Of a DNA stretch of 64,000 nt, positions 16,095 through 25,192 are shown piece by piece. How positions within the stretch are numbered: the stretch's first letter is position 1; each line of letters opens with the position of its first letter. Under the pieces are notes generated by a model. It searched no databases. It worked only from the letters and a program-made list of their open reading frames with translations, and was not told the DNA's origin. Made by a program: the position numbers and the translations under genes. This stretch comes from Candidatus Hydrogenedens sp. GTDB lineage: Bacteria; Hydrogenedentota; Hydrogenedentia; Hydrogenedentales; JAEUWI01. The DNA lies in assembly GCA_016125095.1 (NCBI GenBank), contig WGMK01000012.1, forward strand, positions 1-64,000, given 5' to 3'.

Positions 16095-17982
16095 GGCAGC
16101 GCCACCACAGGGCAAAATTGAACAACGGCCAGGCCGCCGCCCGCTGCGGCCCGGCGAGCAGAAGCTCGACCGCGGCACCGTCGAGGAAGTCGGTCTCCCG
16201 GCAGAACGCCCGCAGGGTCTCTCGCATGTGCTCGCCCAAGCCCGACAGCATCCAGTCGGCCACCGGCACCGCGAAGCCCTGCTTGGGGCGGTCGATGATC
16301 TCGCGCGGCAGCAATCCGGCCACCGCCTGTTTCAACAGACGCTTCAACTCGCGATTGCCGGTCTTGGCCTTGGTCGGAATGCTGAGCGCCAGCGCGACGA
16401 AGCGGTGGTCGAGGAACGGCACCCGCGCCTCCACGCCCACCCCCATGCTCATCTTGTCGACCCGCATCAGCAGCAATTCGGGCAGCCGCAAGCGCAGGTC
16501 GAGATAGGTCATCCAGTTGAGCGCGGACGGCTCCCAGGCGCGCTCCAGGAAGTCTTGCCGGATCGGCGCCAGCGCCGACCACGAGGAGTGCCCGCGGAAC
16601 TGCCGGCGCAGCCGCTCCGACAGCAGGGCGAATTTCCGCCGCTCGCCGAAGCCCTCGGCACCGCCCCAGAAGATCGGCCGCCCGGCGCCGGCGCGGCGCA
16701 ACAGCTCGGTGTAATGGCGATCGCCATGGCCGAGTGCGGTCAACAGCCCGGCGCCCGCGGTCTTGACCAGACGCGGCACCGGCAGCCGGTCGAGCCGCGC
16801 CAGATCGAGCGCCTGGCGCCACGCCGGATAGCCGCAGAACAGCTCGTCGGCGCCCTCGCCAACCTGGCAGACGGTGACGCCGTGGCGGCGGGCCAGTTCG
16901 GAGACGAAATGAACCGGCACGCAGACCGGGTCGGCGATCGGCTCGTCCTGGAGCCAGACCATGCGCTCGAGGAACCCCAGCAGATCGTCCTGGCCGACCA
17001 TCCGCTCATGATGTTCGGCACCGGTGTGGCGCGCGATCAGGCGGGCGAACGGCATCTCGTCGGCGACGCCCCGCTGGCGATCGTCATAGGTGATCGAGAA
17101 CGCCTTGACCCCCGCCGCCTCGCCTTCGGCGAACAGGGCGAGGTTGGTGCTGCTGTCGATGCCGCCGGAGAGAAACACCCCGGTCGGCACGTCGCTGACC
17201 TTGCGCAGATTGACCGCGCAGCGCAGTTCGTCGAGGATCCGCGCCGCCAGTTCGGCATCGGAAACGCCGGTCAACGGCACCACCTCGTCCCAGGCGTCCC
17301 ACCAGCGCCCGCCGGTGACCTGGCCGTCGGCCCCGACCTTGAGCCAGCACCCGGCCTCCAGCTTGGCGATGCCCTGGAACAGGGTGGCCGGCGCCGGCGT
17401 GGTCAGGAACGACAGGAAATCGAACAAGGCGGCCTCATCGACCGCCCGCGGCACGCTGGGATCGGCCAGCAGCGCCTTGATCTCCGAGGCGAACAGGAAG
17501 CGGTCGGGGCGTCTGGTGTAGTAGAGCGGCTTGACCCCGATGCGGTCGCGCACCAACCACAGCTCCTGCTTGACCGCATCCCAGATGGCGAACGCGAACA
17601 TGCCGCGGAAGCGGTGGACCGCGTCCAGCCCCCATTCCGCGAAGGCGTGGAGGATGACCTCGGTATCGCTGTGGTCGGTCTGCCAGCGATAGCGGCCGCT
17701 GCGTTCCAGCTCGGCGCGGATTTCCGCGTGGTTGTAGATTTCGCCATTGAAGACGATCCGCAGCGTGCCGTCCCGGTTGGCCATCGGCTGCAGTGCGGCA
17801 TCCGACAGGTCGATGATCGCGAGCCGGCGATGGCCGAGACCGATCCGGCCGTCCGGCGCCAGCCACAGCCCGGCGCCGTCGGGGCCGCGATGGGCCATGC
17901 GCTCGCGCATCGGCTCCAGAGACCCCGAGGTGACCCGGAACCGGCCGGGGTCGAGCGAGAGCGCGCCGACGATACCGCACAT
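16081..17982 (-). CDS. asnB: AsnB-type glutamine-dependent amidotransferase 1
   Basis: The 633-residue protein has Cys2 (MCGIVG) as class II glutaminase nucleophile, AHRGPDG, FNGEIYN and SDTEV in the N-terminal Ntn domain (1-190), and the ATP PP-loop SGGIDS at about 272-277 in the synthetase domain. Key motifs are intact. In polysaccharide loci such enzymes (WbpS-like) amidate uronic acids rather than make free asparagine. It is one of five homologues in this window, each with its own glycosyltransferase or methyltransferase neighbours. ATG 17982 is fixed by the essential N-terminal MCG. Confidence 0.93.
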   Translation of the reverse strand: MCGIVGALSLDPGRFRVTSGSLEPMRERMAHRGPDGAGLWLAPDGRIGLGHRRLAIIDLSDAALQPMANRDGTLRIVFNGEIYNHAEIRAELERSGRYRWQTDHSDTEVILHAFAEWGLDAVHRFRGMFAFAIWDAVKQELWLVRDRIGVKPLYYTRRPDRFLFASEIKALLADPSVPRAVDEAALFDFLSFLTTPAPATLFQGIAKLEAGCWLKVGADGQVTGGRWWDAWDEVVPLTGVSDAELAARILDELRCAVNLRKVSDVPTGVFLSGGIDSSTNLALFAEGEAAGVKAFSITYDDRQRGVADEMPFARLIARHTGAEHHERMVGQDDLLGFLERMVWLQDEPIADPVCVPVHFVSELARRHGVTVCQVGEGADELFCGYPAWRQALDLARLDRLPVPRLVKTAGAGLLTALGHGDRHYTELLRRAGAGRPIFWGGAEGFGERRKFALLSERLRRQFRGHSSWSALAPIRQDFLERAWEPSALNWMTYLDLRLRLPELLLMRVDKMSMGVGVEARVPFLDHRFVALALSIPTKAKTGNRELKRLLKQAVAGLLPREIIDRPKQGFAVPVADWMLSGLGEHMRETLRAFCRETDFLDGAAVELLLAGPQRAAAWPLFNFALWWRCHVAG

Positions 17983-18007
17983 GGGAGAGACCGTACTCGC
18001 GACGGGA

Positions 18008-18790
18008 TCAGGATGCCGAGGCGCGCTTGACCGCATCGATCGCGGTGAAGAAGCCCCAGGGGTCGGGAAACTGGCTGGCCAGCCAGCCGGGGAAGCGGTA
18101 GCGATCGTAGGGCGTGATCAGGCTCCTCGTCTCGACCCGCTCGAAGGCGGCGAACAGCCGGTGCAGGGCGGGGCGGGAATAGGCCTTGGTGCCGATGCTC
18201 TCGATATGGTGCCAGACCAGATCGTCGAGGCTGCGCCAGGGCCGGCCGGCCAACAGCCCGTGCCGGACCCATTGCTTGAGCACGGCGACCGACCACAGGT
18301 TGTACATCATGCCGATGAAACGGCCGCCCGGTTTGAGCACCCGATGAATTTCGGCGATGATCCGCTCCGGCCGCTCGGAGTGGTGGATCACGCCCCAGGA
18401 ATAGACCAGGTCGAAGCTGGCGGCGGGAAACGGCAGGGTCTCGGCGTCGAGCCGGCGCAAATCCGAGCGCAGGCCATAGAGATCGAGCCGGCGCCGGGTG
18501 GTCTCGATCGCGGCATCGGTCAGGTCGACGCCGTGGCAGCGGCAGCCGGCGCGCGCCCATTGCAGGTGGTCGGTGCCGGCGCCGACGCCGATTTCCAGCA
18601 TGGTCTTGCCGGTATGGCGGGTGAACTGGGCAACGCCGTGGATAAACGGCTCGACCCGGTAGCGGTGCTCCTCGACCTGCTCGAACCAGGCCTTGGACCC
18701 GCGCTCCAGGGCGCCGGTAAATTCCTTTTGGGTGCCGCAGGGCTGGCGTTCCCAGAAGGCGCGGACCTCGTCGTTCAGCGTGGTGGTCAT
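18008..18790 (-). CDS. class I SAM-dependent methyltransferase
   Basis: The protein has 260 residues. MLEIGVGAGTDHLQWARAG (motif I, about 63-81), VDLTDAAIE and FDLVYSWGVIHHSERPERII define a Methyltransf_11-type enzyme. The N-terminal FWERQPCGTQ is typical of methyltransferases in O-antigen and capsule loci. It is likely to methylate a sugar. ATG 18790 overlaps the upstream glycosyltransferase stop as ATGA, and 25 bases separate its stop region from the asnB start. Confidence 0.9.
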   Translation of the reverse strand: MTTTLNDEVRAFWERQPCGTQKEFTGALERGSKAWFEQVEEHRYRVEPFIHGVAQFTRHTGKTMLEIGVGAGTDHLQWARAGCRCHGVDLTDAAIETTRRRLDLYGLRSDLRRLDAETLPFPAASFDLVYSWGVIHHSERPERIIAEIHRVLKPGGRFIGMMYNLWSVAVLKQWVRHGLLAGRPWRSLDDLVWHHIESIGTKAYSRPALHRLFAAFERVETRSLITPYDRYRFPGWLASQFPDPWGFFTAIDAVKRASAS

Positions 18791-20127
18791 GGTACACCCG
18801 TTGGCGCTACGGCGGCGGCCCGGACCAGGCTGGCCTGGAAGCGGGTGCGCACGATGGCGGTGTCGTGGTTGGCGGCGGCGACCAGCGCCGCCGCGGAGCG
18901 CTGCCGGCGTAATTCGCCGTCCCGGATCAGACGGCCAAGGCCGGCGATCAGGGCTTCGGGGTCGGGCCGGTCGACGATCTCGCCCCAGCCGGCCGCCGCG
19001 GCGTCATCGACCTGGGCCAGCCCTCGCGGACCATAGACCAGCACCGGCGTGCCCGAAACCAGATAGGACGGCACCTTGGTCGGCATCGAGTAGCGGATGA
19101 AGGCGATCGAGCGGCGGTCGAAATTGACCGGCAGCAGCAGGATATCGGCCTCGGCCAGGGTGCGGAAATAGACCTCGTCGTCGGTCAGCGGATCGTTGAG
19201 CGCGATCGCCGGATCGATCAGCAGGCGCGCGCGCACGCCGTCGCTGAGAAAGCGCGGGCTGTAGATGTCGAGCCGCGCCGGAGTGCCGCGCCGGTTCAAC
19301 TCGGCAACCGCCCGGCAACAGGCGGCCAGACTGTCGCTCTGGGCGAACCCCAGAATCGAGCCGGTATAGACGATCCGTGCCGGCTGGCTCACCGCCGCCG
19401 GATCCGGTTTGGCCAGGGCAGCCCAGCGGCCGGTATCGACGGTGTTCTGAAACGCCTCGAAAGGCTGGCCGTAGCGCGCCCGATAGGCCGCCGCCATCGC
19501 CCCGCCGATCGCCAGCCGGGCGGTCGCGCGCTCCACCAGGCCGCGGATCAGCTGCCGGGTGTACCAGCGGCGCGGCGTGCCGAGCAGGCTGCCCCGGTGC
19601 AGGGTCGCCTGCCAGTCGTCCATGAAGTGGACCACCAGCGGCAGGGCGAAGCGGCAACGGATCTGTTCGATCAGCTGCATCAAACCGTCGGAACCGAGGA
19701 TGGTATAGAGCAGCTGCGGGCGAAAATCGGCGATCCAGGCTTCCAGTTCGGGCGACAGCCGGGCGGTCTCGGGCAGGCCCTCGCCGACCACCAGACCACC
19801 GAGCCGGCGGACCAGGCCGGGCCGGGCCGGGCCGGCAGTGGTCCCGGCTTGGGCAACGCTTGTGCGGCCGCGCCGCGACAAGGGCCAGGTGTCGATCTCG
19901 CGCGGGCTCAGTCGGTAGTAGTGGCGGCAAACCTCGTCGCTGACCGGAACCGCGTCGTTGTGGACCGTGGCCAGGTGCTCGGCCGGCCAGCCCCGGAACA
20001 GGTTGGTGAAGGTGATGCCGCCGCCGGTGATCCGATTGAACGCTGCCGGCGTCACGAACAGCACGCGGGGATGGCGGTCGCTGCCGGCAGCCTCACCGAT
20101 AACGGAGTCCTGCGGGACGGTGTTCAT
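18787..20127 (-). CDS. glycosyltransferase, GT4-like
   Basis: The 446-residue GT-B protein carries RVLFVTPAAFNRITGGGITFTNLFRGW near the N-terminus and RIVYTGSILGFAQSDSLAACCRAV at the start of the C-terminal lobe. The region IAFIRYSMPTKVPSYLVSGTPVLVYGP stands where E-x7-E usually lies, but the glutamates are absent, as in some capsule GT4 enzymes. ATG 20127 is chosen over an upstream in-frame start because it makes the ATGA overlap with the preceding gene. Confidence 0.82.
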   Translation of the reverse strand: MNTVPQDSVIGEAAGSDRHPRVLFVTPAAFNRITGGGITFTNLFRGWPAEHLATVHNDAVPVSDEVCRHYYRLSPREIDTWPLSRRGRTSVAQAGTTAGPARPGLVRRLGGLVVGEGLPETARLSPELEAWIADFRPQLLYTILGSDGLMQLIEQIRCRFALPLVVHFMDDWQATLHRGSLLGTPRRWYTRQLIRGLVERATARLAIGGAMAAAYRARYGQPFEAFQNTVDTGRWAALAKPDPAAVSQPARIVYTGSILGFAQSDSLAACCRAVAELNRRGTPARLDIYSPRFLSDGVRARLLIDPAIALNDPLTDDEVYFRTLAEADILLLPVNFDRRSIAFIRYSMPTKVPSYLVSGTPVLVYGPRGLAQVDDAAAAGWGEIVDRPDPEALIAGLGRLIRDGELRRQRSAAALVAAANHDTAIVRTRFQASLVRAAAVAPTGVP

Positions 20128-21407
20128 GGCGCGGCGGTTTTCATCAGAGACCGGTACAGCTCCTGGAAGCGGCCGCACTCGGTCTCGGCATCGAATTCGG
20201 TCCGAATCAGAGCCAGGCCGTTTTCTCCCAGACGCCGCCGGGCCTCTGCGTCGCCAAGCAGCTGATCCAGCCCCCGGGCCAGTCCCTCGACATCGCCCGG
20301 CGGCACCAGCCAGCCGGTCTCGCGGTGGCGGACCGCATCGGCGATGCCGCCGGCACCATAGGCGACCACCGGGGTAGCGCAGGCCATCGCCTCCAGGATG
20401 GTGTTGGGCAGGTTCTCCACCACCGAGGGCGCCAGCATGACATCGGCGGCGGCATTGGCGGCGGCGATCAGCCGGTCGTCCTGCAGATAGCCGAGCCGGA
20501 TCACCGGTTGCGGCACCGCCCCCGCCCAGGACGCACCGCCGATCCCGGCCAGCACCACCGCCAGGTCCGGGCGCGGCCCCAGGCGGTTCAGCGCGGCGAT
20601 GGCATCGGCGGTGCCCTTGCGCGGATTGGCGTCGAGGATATGGGCGGAGAACAGGATCAGCCGCTTATCGTCCGGCAGCCCGAGCACGGCCCGCGCGGCC
20701 TCTTTCGGGATCGGCCGGAACACCGTGAGATCCAGGCCGTTGGGGATGCGGTGGATTGCGCAGCTCTCGAAGATCGGGCTGGAGCGGGCAATCGCCTCGA
20801 TCCAGCGCGACGGCGCCACCACCACCGGCCGGACGCTGCGGCAGACCCCGCGCTTGATCCGCCACAGCCAGGCGGTGGTGTCGACCGGCAGTGCGGGATA
20901 GCTGCCGAGGTCGGGGCAGTGACCGCAGCCGGTCTGCCAGCGCGGACAGGCTCCGGCATAGGCGCAATGGCCGGTCATCGGCCACATGTCGGACAGCCGC
21001 CACACCACCGGCGCCCGGCGCGCCAGCGCCGGCAGCAACCGATGGCTGAAATAGCCGCCGTGGCTGTTGTAGAGCTGGATCACCCCGGCCTGGCGGACCC
21101 AGGGATGGTCCTGCACCCGTTTGCCCGAGGGATACCACAGATACTGCAGCCCGCTGCGCCGGGTCGCCGCTTCGGTCACCCGGTCGGCCAGCTTGCCGAG
21201 GCCGCCGCGGTAAACCGTATCGATCTCGGGATCGTCGGTCCGGCGCTGGCCGACCAGCATGCGCGAGCACCAGCCGGCGCGCAGCAGACCCTGATGGATG
21301 CGCCGGGCCGAACGGCCGGAGCCGCCCTCGCTGTCGGAGGTCGAGACATGGACCACCGCCGGGACCACCGCCGGGACCACCGCCGGGCCGATCGCGGCAG
21401 CGCTCAT
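20124..21407 (-). CDS. GT4 glycosyltransferase (WcaC-like)
   Basis: The 427-residue GT-B protein contains VHVSTSDSEGGSGRSARRIHQGL (acceptor loop), VVWRLSDMWPMTGHCAYAGACPRW with a Cys-rich insert typical of WcaC-type transferases, and ENLPNTILEAM as the E-x7-E site. The first 20 residues hold a low-complexity PAVV repeat encoded by a 12-bp tandem repeat at about 21350-21388. ATG 21407 overlaps the asnB stop as ATGA. Confidence 0.88.
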   Translation of the reverse strand: MSAAAIGPAVVPAVVPAVVHVSTSDSEGGSGRSARRIHQGLLRAGWCSRMLVGQRRTDDPEIDTVYRGGLGKLADRVTEAATRRSGLQYLWYPSGKRVQDHPWVRQAGVIQLYNSHGGYFSHRLLPALARRAPVVWRLSDMWPMTGHCAYAGACPRWQTGCGHCPDLGSYPALPVDTTAWLWRIKRGVCRSVRPVVVAPSRWIEAIARSSPIFESCAIHRIPNGLDLTVFRPIPKEAARAVLGLPDDKRLILFSAHILDANPRKGTADAIAALNRLGPRPDLAVVLAGIGGASWAGAVPQPVIRLGYLQDDRLIAAANAAADVMLAPSVVENLPNTILEAMACATPVVAYGAGGIADAVRHRETGWLVPPGDVEGLARGLDQLLGDAEARRRLGENGLALIRTEFDAETECGRFQELYRSLMKTAAP

Positions 21408-23245
21408 GCCAGCAGATCGGCCAGGGTGAAATCGGGTTCCCCGGAGCGCTCCAGGAACACCAGGTGCCACAGCTGAACCATCAGCGCCGCCCAGACCCGG
21501 TTGGTATGGTCGGCCTCGCCATCCAGATGGGGACGAACATAGGCCTGATAGAACTCCGGCCGGAACAAGCCTTGCGCCGCCAGCCGCGACGGGCTCAGCA
21601 GACGCTCGGCCAAGGGCCGCAGCCGGCCGCGCAGCCACAGCCGGAGCGGGATCACGAAGCCGCGCTTGGGCGCGGTCAGCAAGGGGACCGGCAGCACCGG
21701 CGCCACCGCCCGGCGCAGCAGCCCCTTGAGATCGCGGCGGCGGGTCCGCTGCCCGGCCGGCACCGACAACGCCAGCCGGGCAAATTCGGCATCGAGAAAC
21801 GGCGTCCGCGCCTCCAGCGAATGGGCCATCGAGAAGCGGTCGGTCATCATCAGGAACTCTTCGGGCAGCTGGGTCCCGAGATCGGTCAGCGCGGCCCGGT
21901 CGCGCAGGCTCGGGCCATCGGCCCCGGCATAGCGGCGGTAGAGCAGAGCCCCGGTCGACACCGGCGGCATCCCTTCGGGCGGCAACACCAGCCGGCGCTT
22001 GTCGGCATCGCCGAGGTAATAGCAGCGGTCGACAAAATCCCGTTCGAAGCGGGCGGCATCGACCGCCGGGGCGAACGCCCGGGGCCACAGCCGGGCGAGC
22101 GGACCGCCTTCGAGCGGCCGCCACTTGCCGTAATGGCCGAACAGTTCGTCGCCGCCGGTGCCGGTCAGCCCGACCTTGACCGTACGCGCCATCTCCTTGA
22201 ACACCAGCCACGACGGCAAGCCACCGCCATAGGGCTCGTCAAGGTGCCAGACCATGGCGACCAGATCGTCGAGCAGGGCCTCGGGCTCCAGGACCAATTC
22301 GTGGTGGTCGGTGCCCCAGCGCTCGGCGACCGCGCGGGCCAGCGGCAGCTCGTTCCAGTCGGCCTCGCCGGCGCCGGTGAAGCCGACCGAGAAGGTCTTG
22401 AGCCGAATACCGCCTTCGGCGAGCAGGCCGACGATCGCCGCGCTGTCGAGCCCGCCCGACAGCGAACAGGCGACCGGCACATCGGCCAGGGTCCAGCGCC
22501 TGACCGCCGCGGCCAGTTCCACGCGCAGCCGTTCCGGCCACGCCCGCGCCGGCACCGAATGGTCGGGCCGGATCGCCAGCGGCAAGGCCTGGTCGAGGCG
22601 AAGCGAGCGCTCGGCCAGGCGGTAGGTCAGGGTCTGGCCGGGGCCGAGGCGGCGGATGCCCTGAAGGATGGTCTCGGTCCCCGGCACATACATCAGGCTC
22701 ATGAAATGGAACAGGCTGGCGCGGTCGAGGTCGCGCGGGACCCAGGGCAGCGCCAGGATGCTTTTTAATTCCGAGGCGAACACGAAGCGCCCGCCGAGAT
22801 CGGCATAGTAGAGCGGCTTGATCCCGAAGCGGTCGCGCGCCAGCAGCAGCGTGCCGGCATCGCGGTCGTAGAGGCAAAAGGCGAACATGCCGTTGAGACG
22901 CTCAAGCGCCGCCGGGCCTTCGCGCACCAGCAGCTTGAGCAGCACCTCGGTATCGGAATGGTCGGTGGCGAAAGCCTCGCCGGCCGCCTCCAGCGCCTGG
23001 CGCAGTTCGGGCGCATTATAGAGTTCGCCGTTGTAGACCAGGGTATAGCGGCCGTCCGGGGTCGACATCGGCTGCCGGCCGCCCGCGACATCGATGATCG
23101 CCAGCCGCCGCTGCGCCAGAGCCAGCCCGGCCGGGCGGTCACGATAGACGCCCTCGCCATCGGGGCCACGATGGCGCAGCCGATGGTTCATCGCCTGGAT
23201 GGCGCCGTCGTCCTGAGCGCCGTGAAGTCCGCTGATGCCGCACAT
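21404..23245 (-). CDS. asnB: AsnB-type amidotransferase 2
   Basis: The 613-residue protein has Cys2, RHRGPDG, YNGELYN, HSDTEV and SGGLDS (about 263-268), all intact. It has the full two-domain class II glutaminase plus ATP-dependent synthetase layout. It sits between a methyltransferase (stop 23271) and a WcaC-like transferase that it overlaps by 4 bases. The context predicts amidation of a uronic acid or other carboxylate in the glycan. It is clearly diverged from homologue 1 across the C-terminal domain, so it may act on a different residue. Confidence 0.93.
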   Translation of the reverse strand: MCGISGLHGAQDDGAIQAMNHRLRHRGPDGEGVYRDRPAGLALAQRRLAIIDVAGGRQPMSTPDGRYTLVYNGELYNAPELRQALEAAGEAFATDHSDTEVLLKLLVREGPAALERLNGMFAFCLYDRDAGTLLLARDRFGIKPLYYADLGGRFVFASELKSILALPWVPRDLDRASLFHFMSLMYVPGTETILQGIRRLGPGQTLTYRLAERSLRLDQALPLAIRPDHSVPARAWPERLRVELAAAVRRWTLADVPVACSLSGGLDSAAIVGLLAEGGIRLKTFSVGFTGAGEADWNELPLARAVAERWGTDHHELVLEPEALLDDLVAMVWHLDEPYGGGLPSWLVFKEMARTVKVGLTGTGGDELFGHYGKWRPLEGGPLARLWPRAFAPAVDAARFERDFVDRCYYLGDADKRRLVLPPEGMPPVSTGALLYRRYAGADGPSLRDRAALTDLGTQLPEEFLMMTDRFSMAHSLEARTPFLDAEFARLALSVPAGQRTRRRDLKGLLRRAVAPVLPVPLLTAPKRGFVIPLRLWLRGRLRPLAERLLSPSRLAAQGLFRPEFYQAYVRPHLDGEADHTNRVWAALMVQLWHLVFLERSGEPDFTLADLLA

Positions 23246-23270
23246 CGGGCTGCAACCGGGTCCGAAATGA

Positions 23271-23987
23271 TCAGGACGAGTGGCGAAGCACGCAAACCAG
23301 GTGCGGATTGAGGATCGGCCGGCGGAGCAGCCGCTTGACCACCCGCTTGAGCACACCCGGCCGCGACAGCGCGAAATCGGTGACGATGGTTTCACTCACC
23401 TCGAAGCCATGGGTCCGGGCCGCCTGGCCGAGCGTCGCCGCCGACCAACTGCGCAGATGCTGCCAGCGGTGGAAGGTGTGGTTGCAGCACGGGCAATAGA
23501 TTTCGGCGTCGCCCAGCCGTTCCTGGTTGGGGGTGGTCACGATCGCGACGCCGTCCGGCGCCAGCAGGACTTTGAGGGTGCCGAAGAAGCTTTCGAGGTG
23601 CGGGTCGGTGAGATGCTCGATCACTTCGACCGAGACAATCGCATCAAAGGTCCGGCCCGCGGCAATCAGCGCGGCCGGTGGAACCGCCCCCATGAAATTG
23701 GCCAGGCCGCGGGCGCGCTCTGTGGTGGCCGCCAGGGCGGCCGGCGAGAAGTCGGTGGCGGTGACTTCGGCGCCGAGCCCGGCCAGATGCGGCACCAGAA
23801 AGCCGACGCCGCAACCGTAATCGAGGATCCGGCGCCGTCGGTGCAGCCAGCGGCGCAGATGCCACACGATCCGTGCGCCGAAGCGCAGGGTGAAATACTG
23901 GTCCGGATAGCCGGCCTGCCAGCGCCAGTAGCGACCGATGGTCTCCTCGGTCCAGGTCAGGCGGTCGGGTCTGAGCTCGTCGGTCAT
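23271..23987 (-). CDS. class I SAM-dependent methyltransferase
   Basis: The protein has 238 residues. RILDYGCGVGFLVPHLAGLG (about 53-72), VTATDFSPAALA and FDAIVSVEVIEHLTDPHL are motifs I, II and IV. After the core, EIYCPCCNHTFHRWQHLRSWS has a CPCC pair seen in methyltransferases of glycan loci (possible metal or structural role). It is probably a sugar O-methyltransferase. The gap to the next gene is 25 bases. Confidence 0.9.
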   Translation of the reverse strand: MTDELRPDRLTWTEETIGRYWRWQAGYPDQYFTLRFGARIVWHLRRWLHRRRRILDYGCGVGFLVPHLAGLGAEVTATDFSPAALAATTERARGLANFMGAVPPAALIAAGRTFDAIVSVEVIEHLTDPHLESFFGTLKVLLAPDGVAIVTTPNQERLGDAEIYCPCCNHTFHRWQHLRSWSAATLGQAARTHGFEVSETIVTDFALSRPGVLKRVVKRLLRRPILNPHLVCVLRHSS

Positions 23988-24023
23988 GTCATTCGTTTCC
24001 AGGAACCGGTCGGGACACCGGCA

Positions 24024-25001
24024 TCAGGCCGGCTTGATGCCGTTGCCGACCACGCCATTGCCGCCTTCGAAGACCTGGTAGTCGGTATACCCGGCGGCGC
24101 GGAACCAGCCCTCAACCTGCGCCAGGGTCACCGGGAGGTCGAAAGGCGGGGCCAGCGCATCGAAGGTGTCCATGATTGCCCACTGCACTTTTTGTTCCGG
24201 GCTGAGATCGGTGAAGTAATAATTCCAACACGGAATGACCGAGCCCAGGTAAGGGCCGATCCTGGGCAGGCGTTTGATCGCCGTATCGATCGGCAACCAT
24301 TTCGGAATGAACCAGCGCAAGCAGGCCAGCAGGTGTTCCGGCCGCATCCGGGTGGTCAGCGGGCGCCAGAGATATTTCGATTTCCAGGGCCGTATCTTGC
24401 CATCCTTGAGATAGACGTCGAACGACAGATGCCCGCCCGGCTTCAGCACCCGGTTCAGGGCATGAAAAGCCCGCTCCGGCGCCGGGGTATGCTGCAGCAC
24501 ACCGTGGCAGAATACCCGGTCAAAGGCGCCGTCGCGAAACGGCATGTCGAGAATGTCGGCCTGCAGGAACGTGACATTGGCAAACCGGCCATTATTCTCG
24601 ATATTGCTGTCGACCGCCGTAGAATAGTCGAACGAGACCAGATCGGCGCCGCTACCGGCCAGGATGCGGGTAAACCGGCCCGGTCCGCACCCGGCTTCGA
24701 GCACCAACGCGCCCTCAAGGCCGGCCAGCGGCCATTTCGTCGATTCGGCAAACCGCGCCGCGGTCAACCGGGTCCCGTTCTCGTCGTCGATCTGGTTGCG
24801 GCTGAAGGCCTTCCATTGCAAAGCAAAGGACGCGTTGTAGCCGTCGTCCCGGCGAAACCGGACCACATCGGCGACCACCGGAACCCGCCGGCCGGCGATC
24901 ATGAGATCGCCGCCGTCCCAATGCGGCGCAGCCGGCTCGGGCAAACACCGGGTCAAGGCTGCCAGGATCTTATCCGAACGCTGTGTCACCGGTCTTTCCA
25001 T
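24024..25001 (-). CDS. class I SAM-dependent methyltransferase
   Basis: The protein has 325 residues. The N-terminal part includes VVRFRRDDGYNASFALQWKAF. Motif I is LVLEAGCGPGRFTRILAGSGA, and FDRVFCHGVLQHTPAPERAF is motif IV. It is the first structural gene after the regulator/antiterminator pair and follows a 191-bp untranslated leader with an ops-like element. ATG 25001 is chosen because the upstream in-frame extension runs through that leader and has no family likeness. Confidence 0.85.
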   Translation of the reverse strand: MERPVTQRSDKILAALTRCLPEPAAPHWDGGDLMIAGRRVPVVADVVRFRRDDGYNASFALQWKAFSRNQIDDENGTRLTAARFAESTKWPLAGLEGALVLEAGCGPGRFTRILAGSGADLVSFDYSTAVDSNIENNGRFANVTFLQADILDMPFRDGAFDRVFCHGVLQHTPAPERAFHALNRVLKPGGHLSFDVYLKDGKIRPWKSKYLWRPLTTRMRPEHLLACLRWFIPKWLPIDTAIKRLPRIGPYLGSVIPCWNYYFTDLSPEQKVQWAIMDTFDALAPPFDLPVTLAQVEGWFRAAGYTDYQVFEGGNGVVGNGIKPA

Positions 25002-25192
25002 GGGTTTGATAAATCCCGCCGTCCCTGTCGCCGCGGCGGGAAGATGGGGTGCTGGGGCCAGCGTCGGCTGGGAGGCGGCCGGTCGGAGGGGTGATCGGTT
25101 CGCGCCGCTGGCTCGTCCCGGGTCAAAGCTACCGCAGCCCGGGTGAAAGGCACCCAGGGTCAACACCGTCTCCGAACGCTCTCCGGCGCCGG
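25002..25192 (-). promoter_or_regulatory. 191-bp operon leader downstream of the antiterminator gene
   Basis: This untranslated stretch lies between the RfaH-like gene and the first methyltransferase. Within an operon otherwise packed with 4-base overlaps, such a gap stands out. It contains a hairpin of CCCGGG arms (25117-25122 and 25138-25143) whose loop carries the ops-like core. No second intrinsic terminator with a T-run was seen. Confidence 0.5.
25126..25136 (-). promoter_or_regulatory. ops-like element TGCGGTAGCTT
   Basis: On the transcribed sense strand the sequence differs from the enterobacterial ops consensus GGCGGTAGYNT only at the first base. It sits in the loop of a CCCGGG hairpin and lies 57 bases after the stop of an RfaH/NusG-like gene. 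The 8-base core also occurs by chance in coding DNA on the other strand (for example near 4785 and 18096), so position rather than sequence is the main support. Confidence 0.5.

Noticed and set aside
16093..18030. Long plus-strand open frame of 645 codons
   Set aside because: It is antisense to asnB1; the composition (rich in Arg, Gln, Gly, Asp) is the typical shadow of a GC-rich gene and has no domain.
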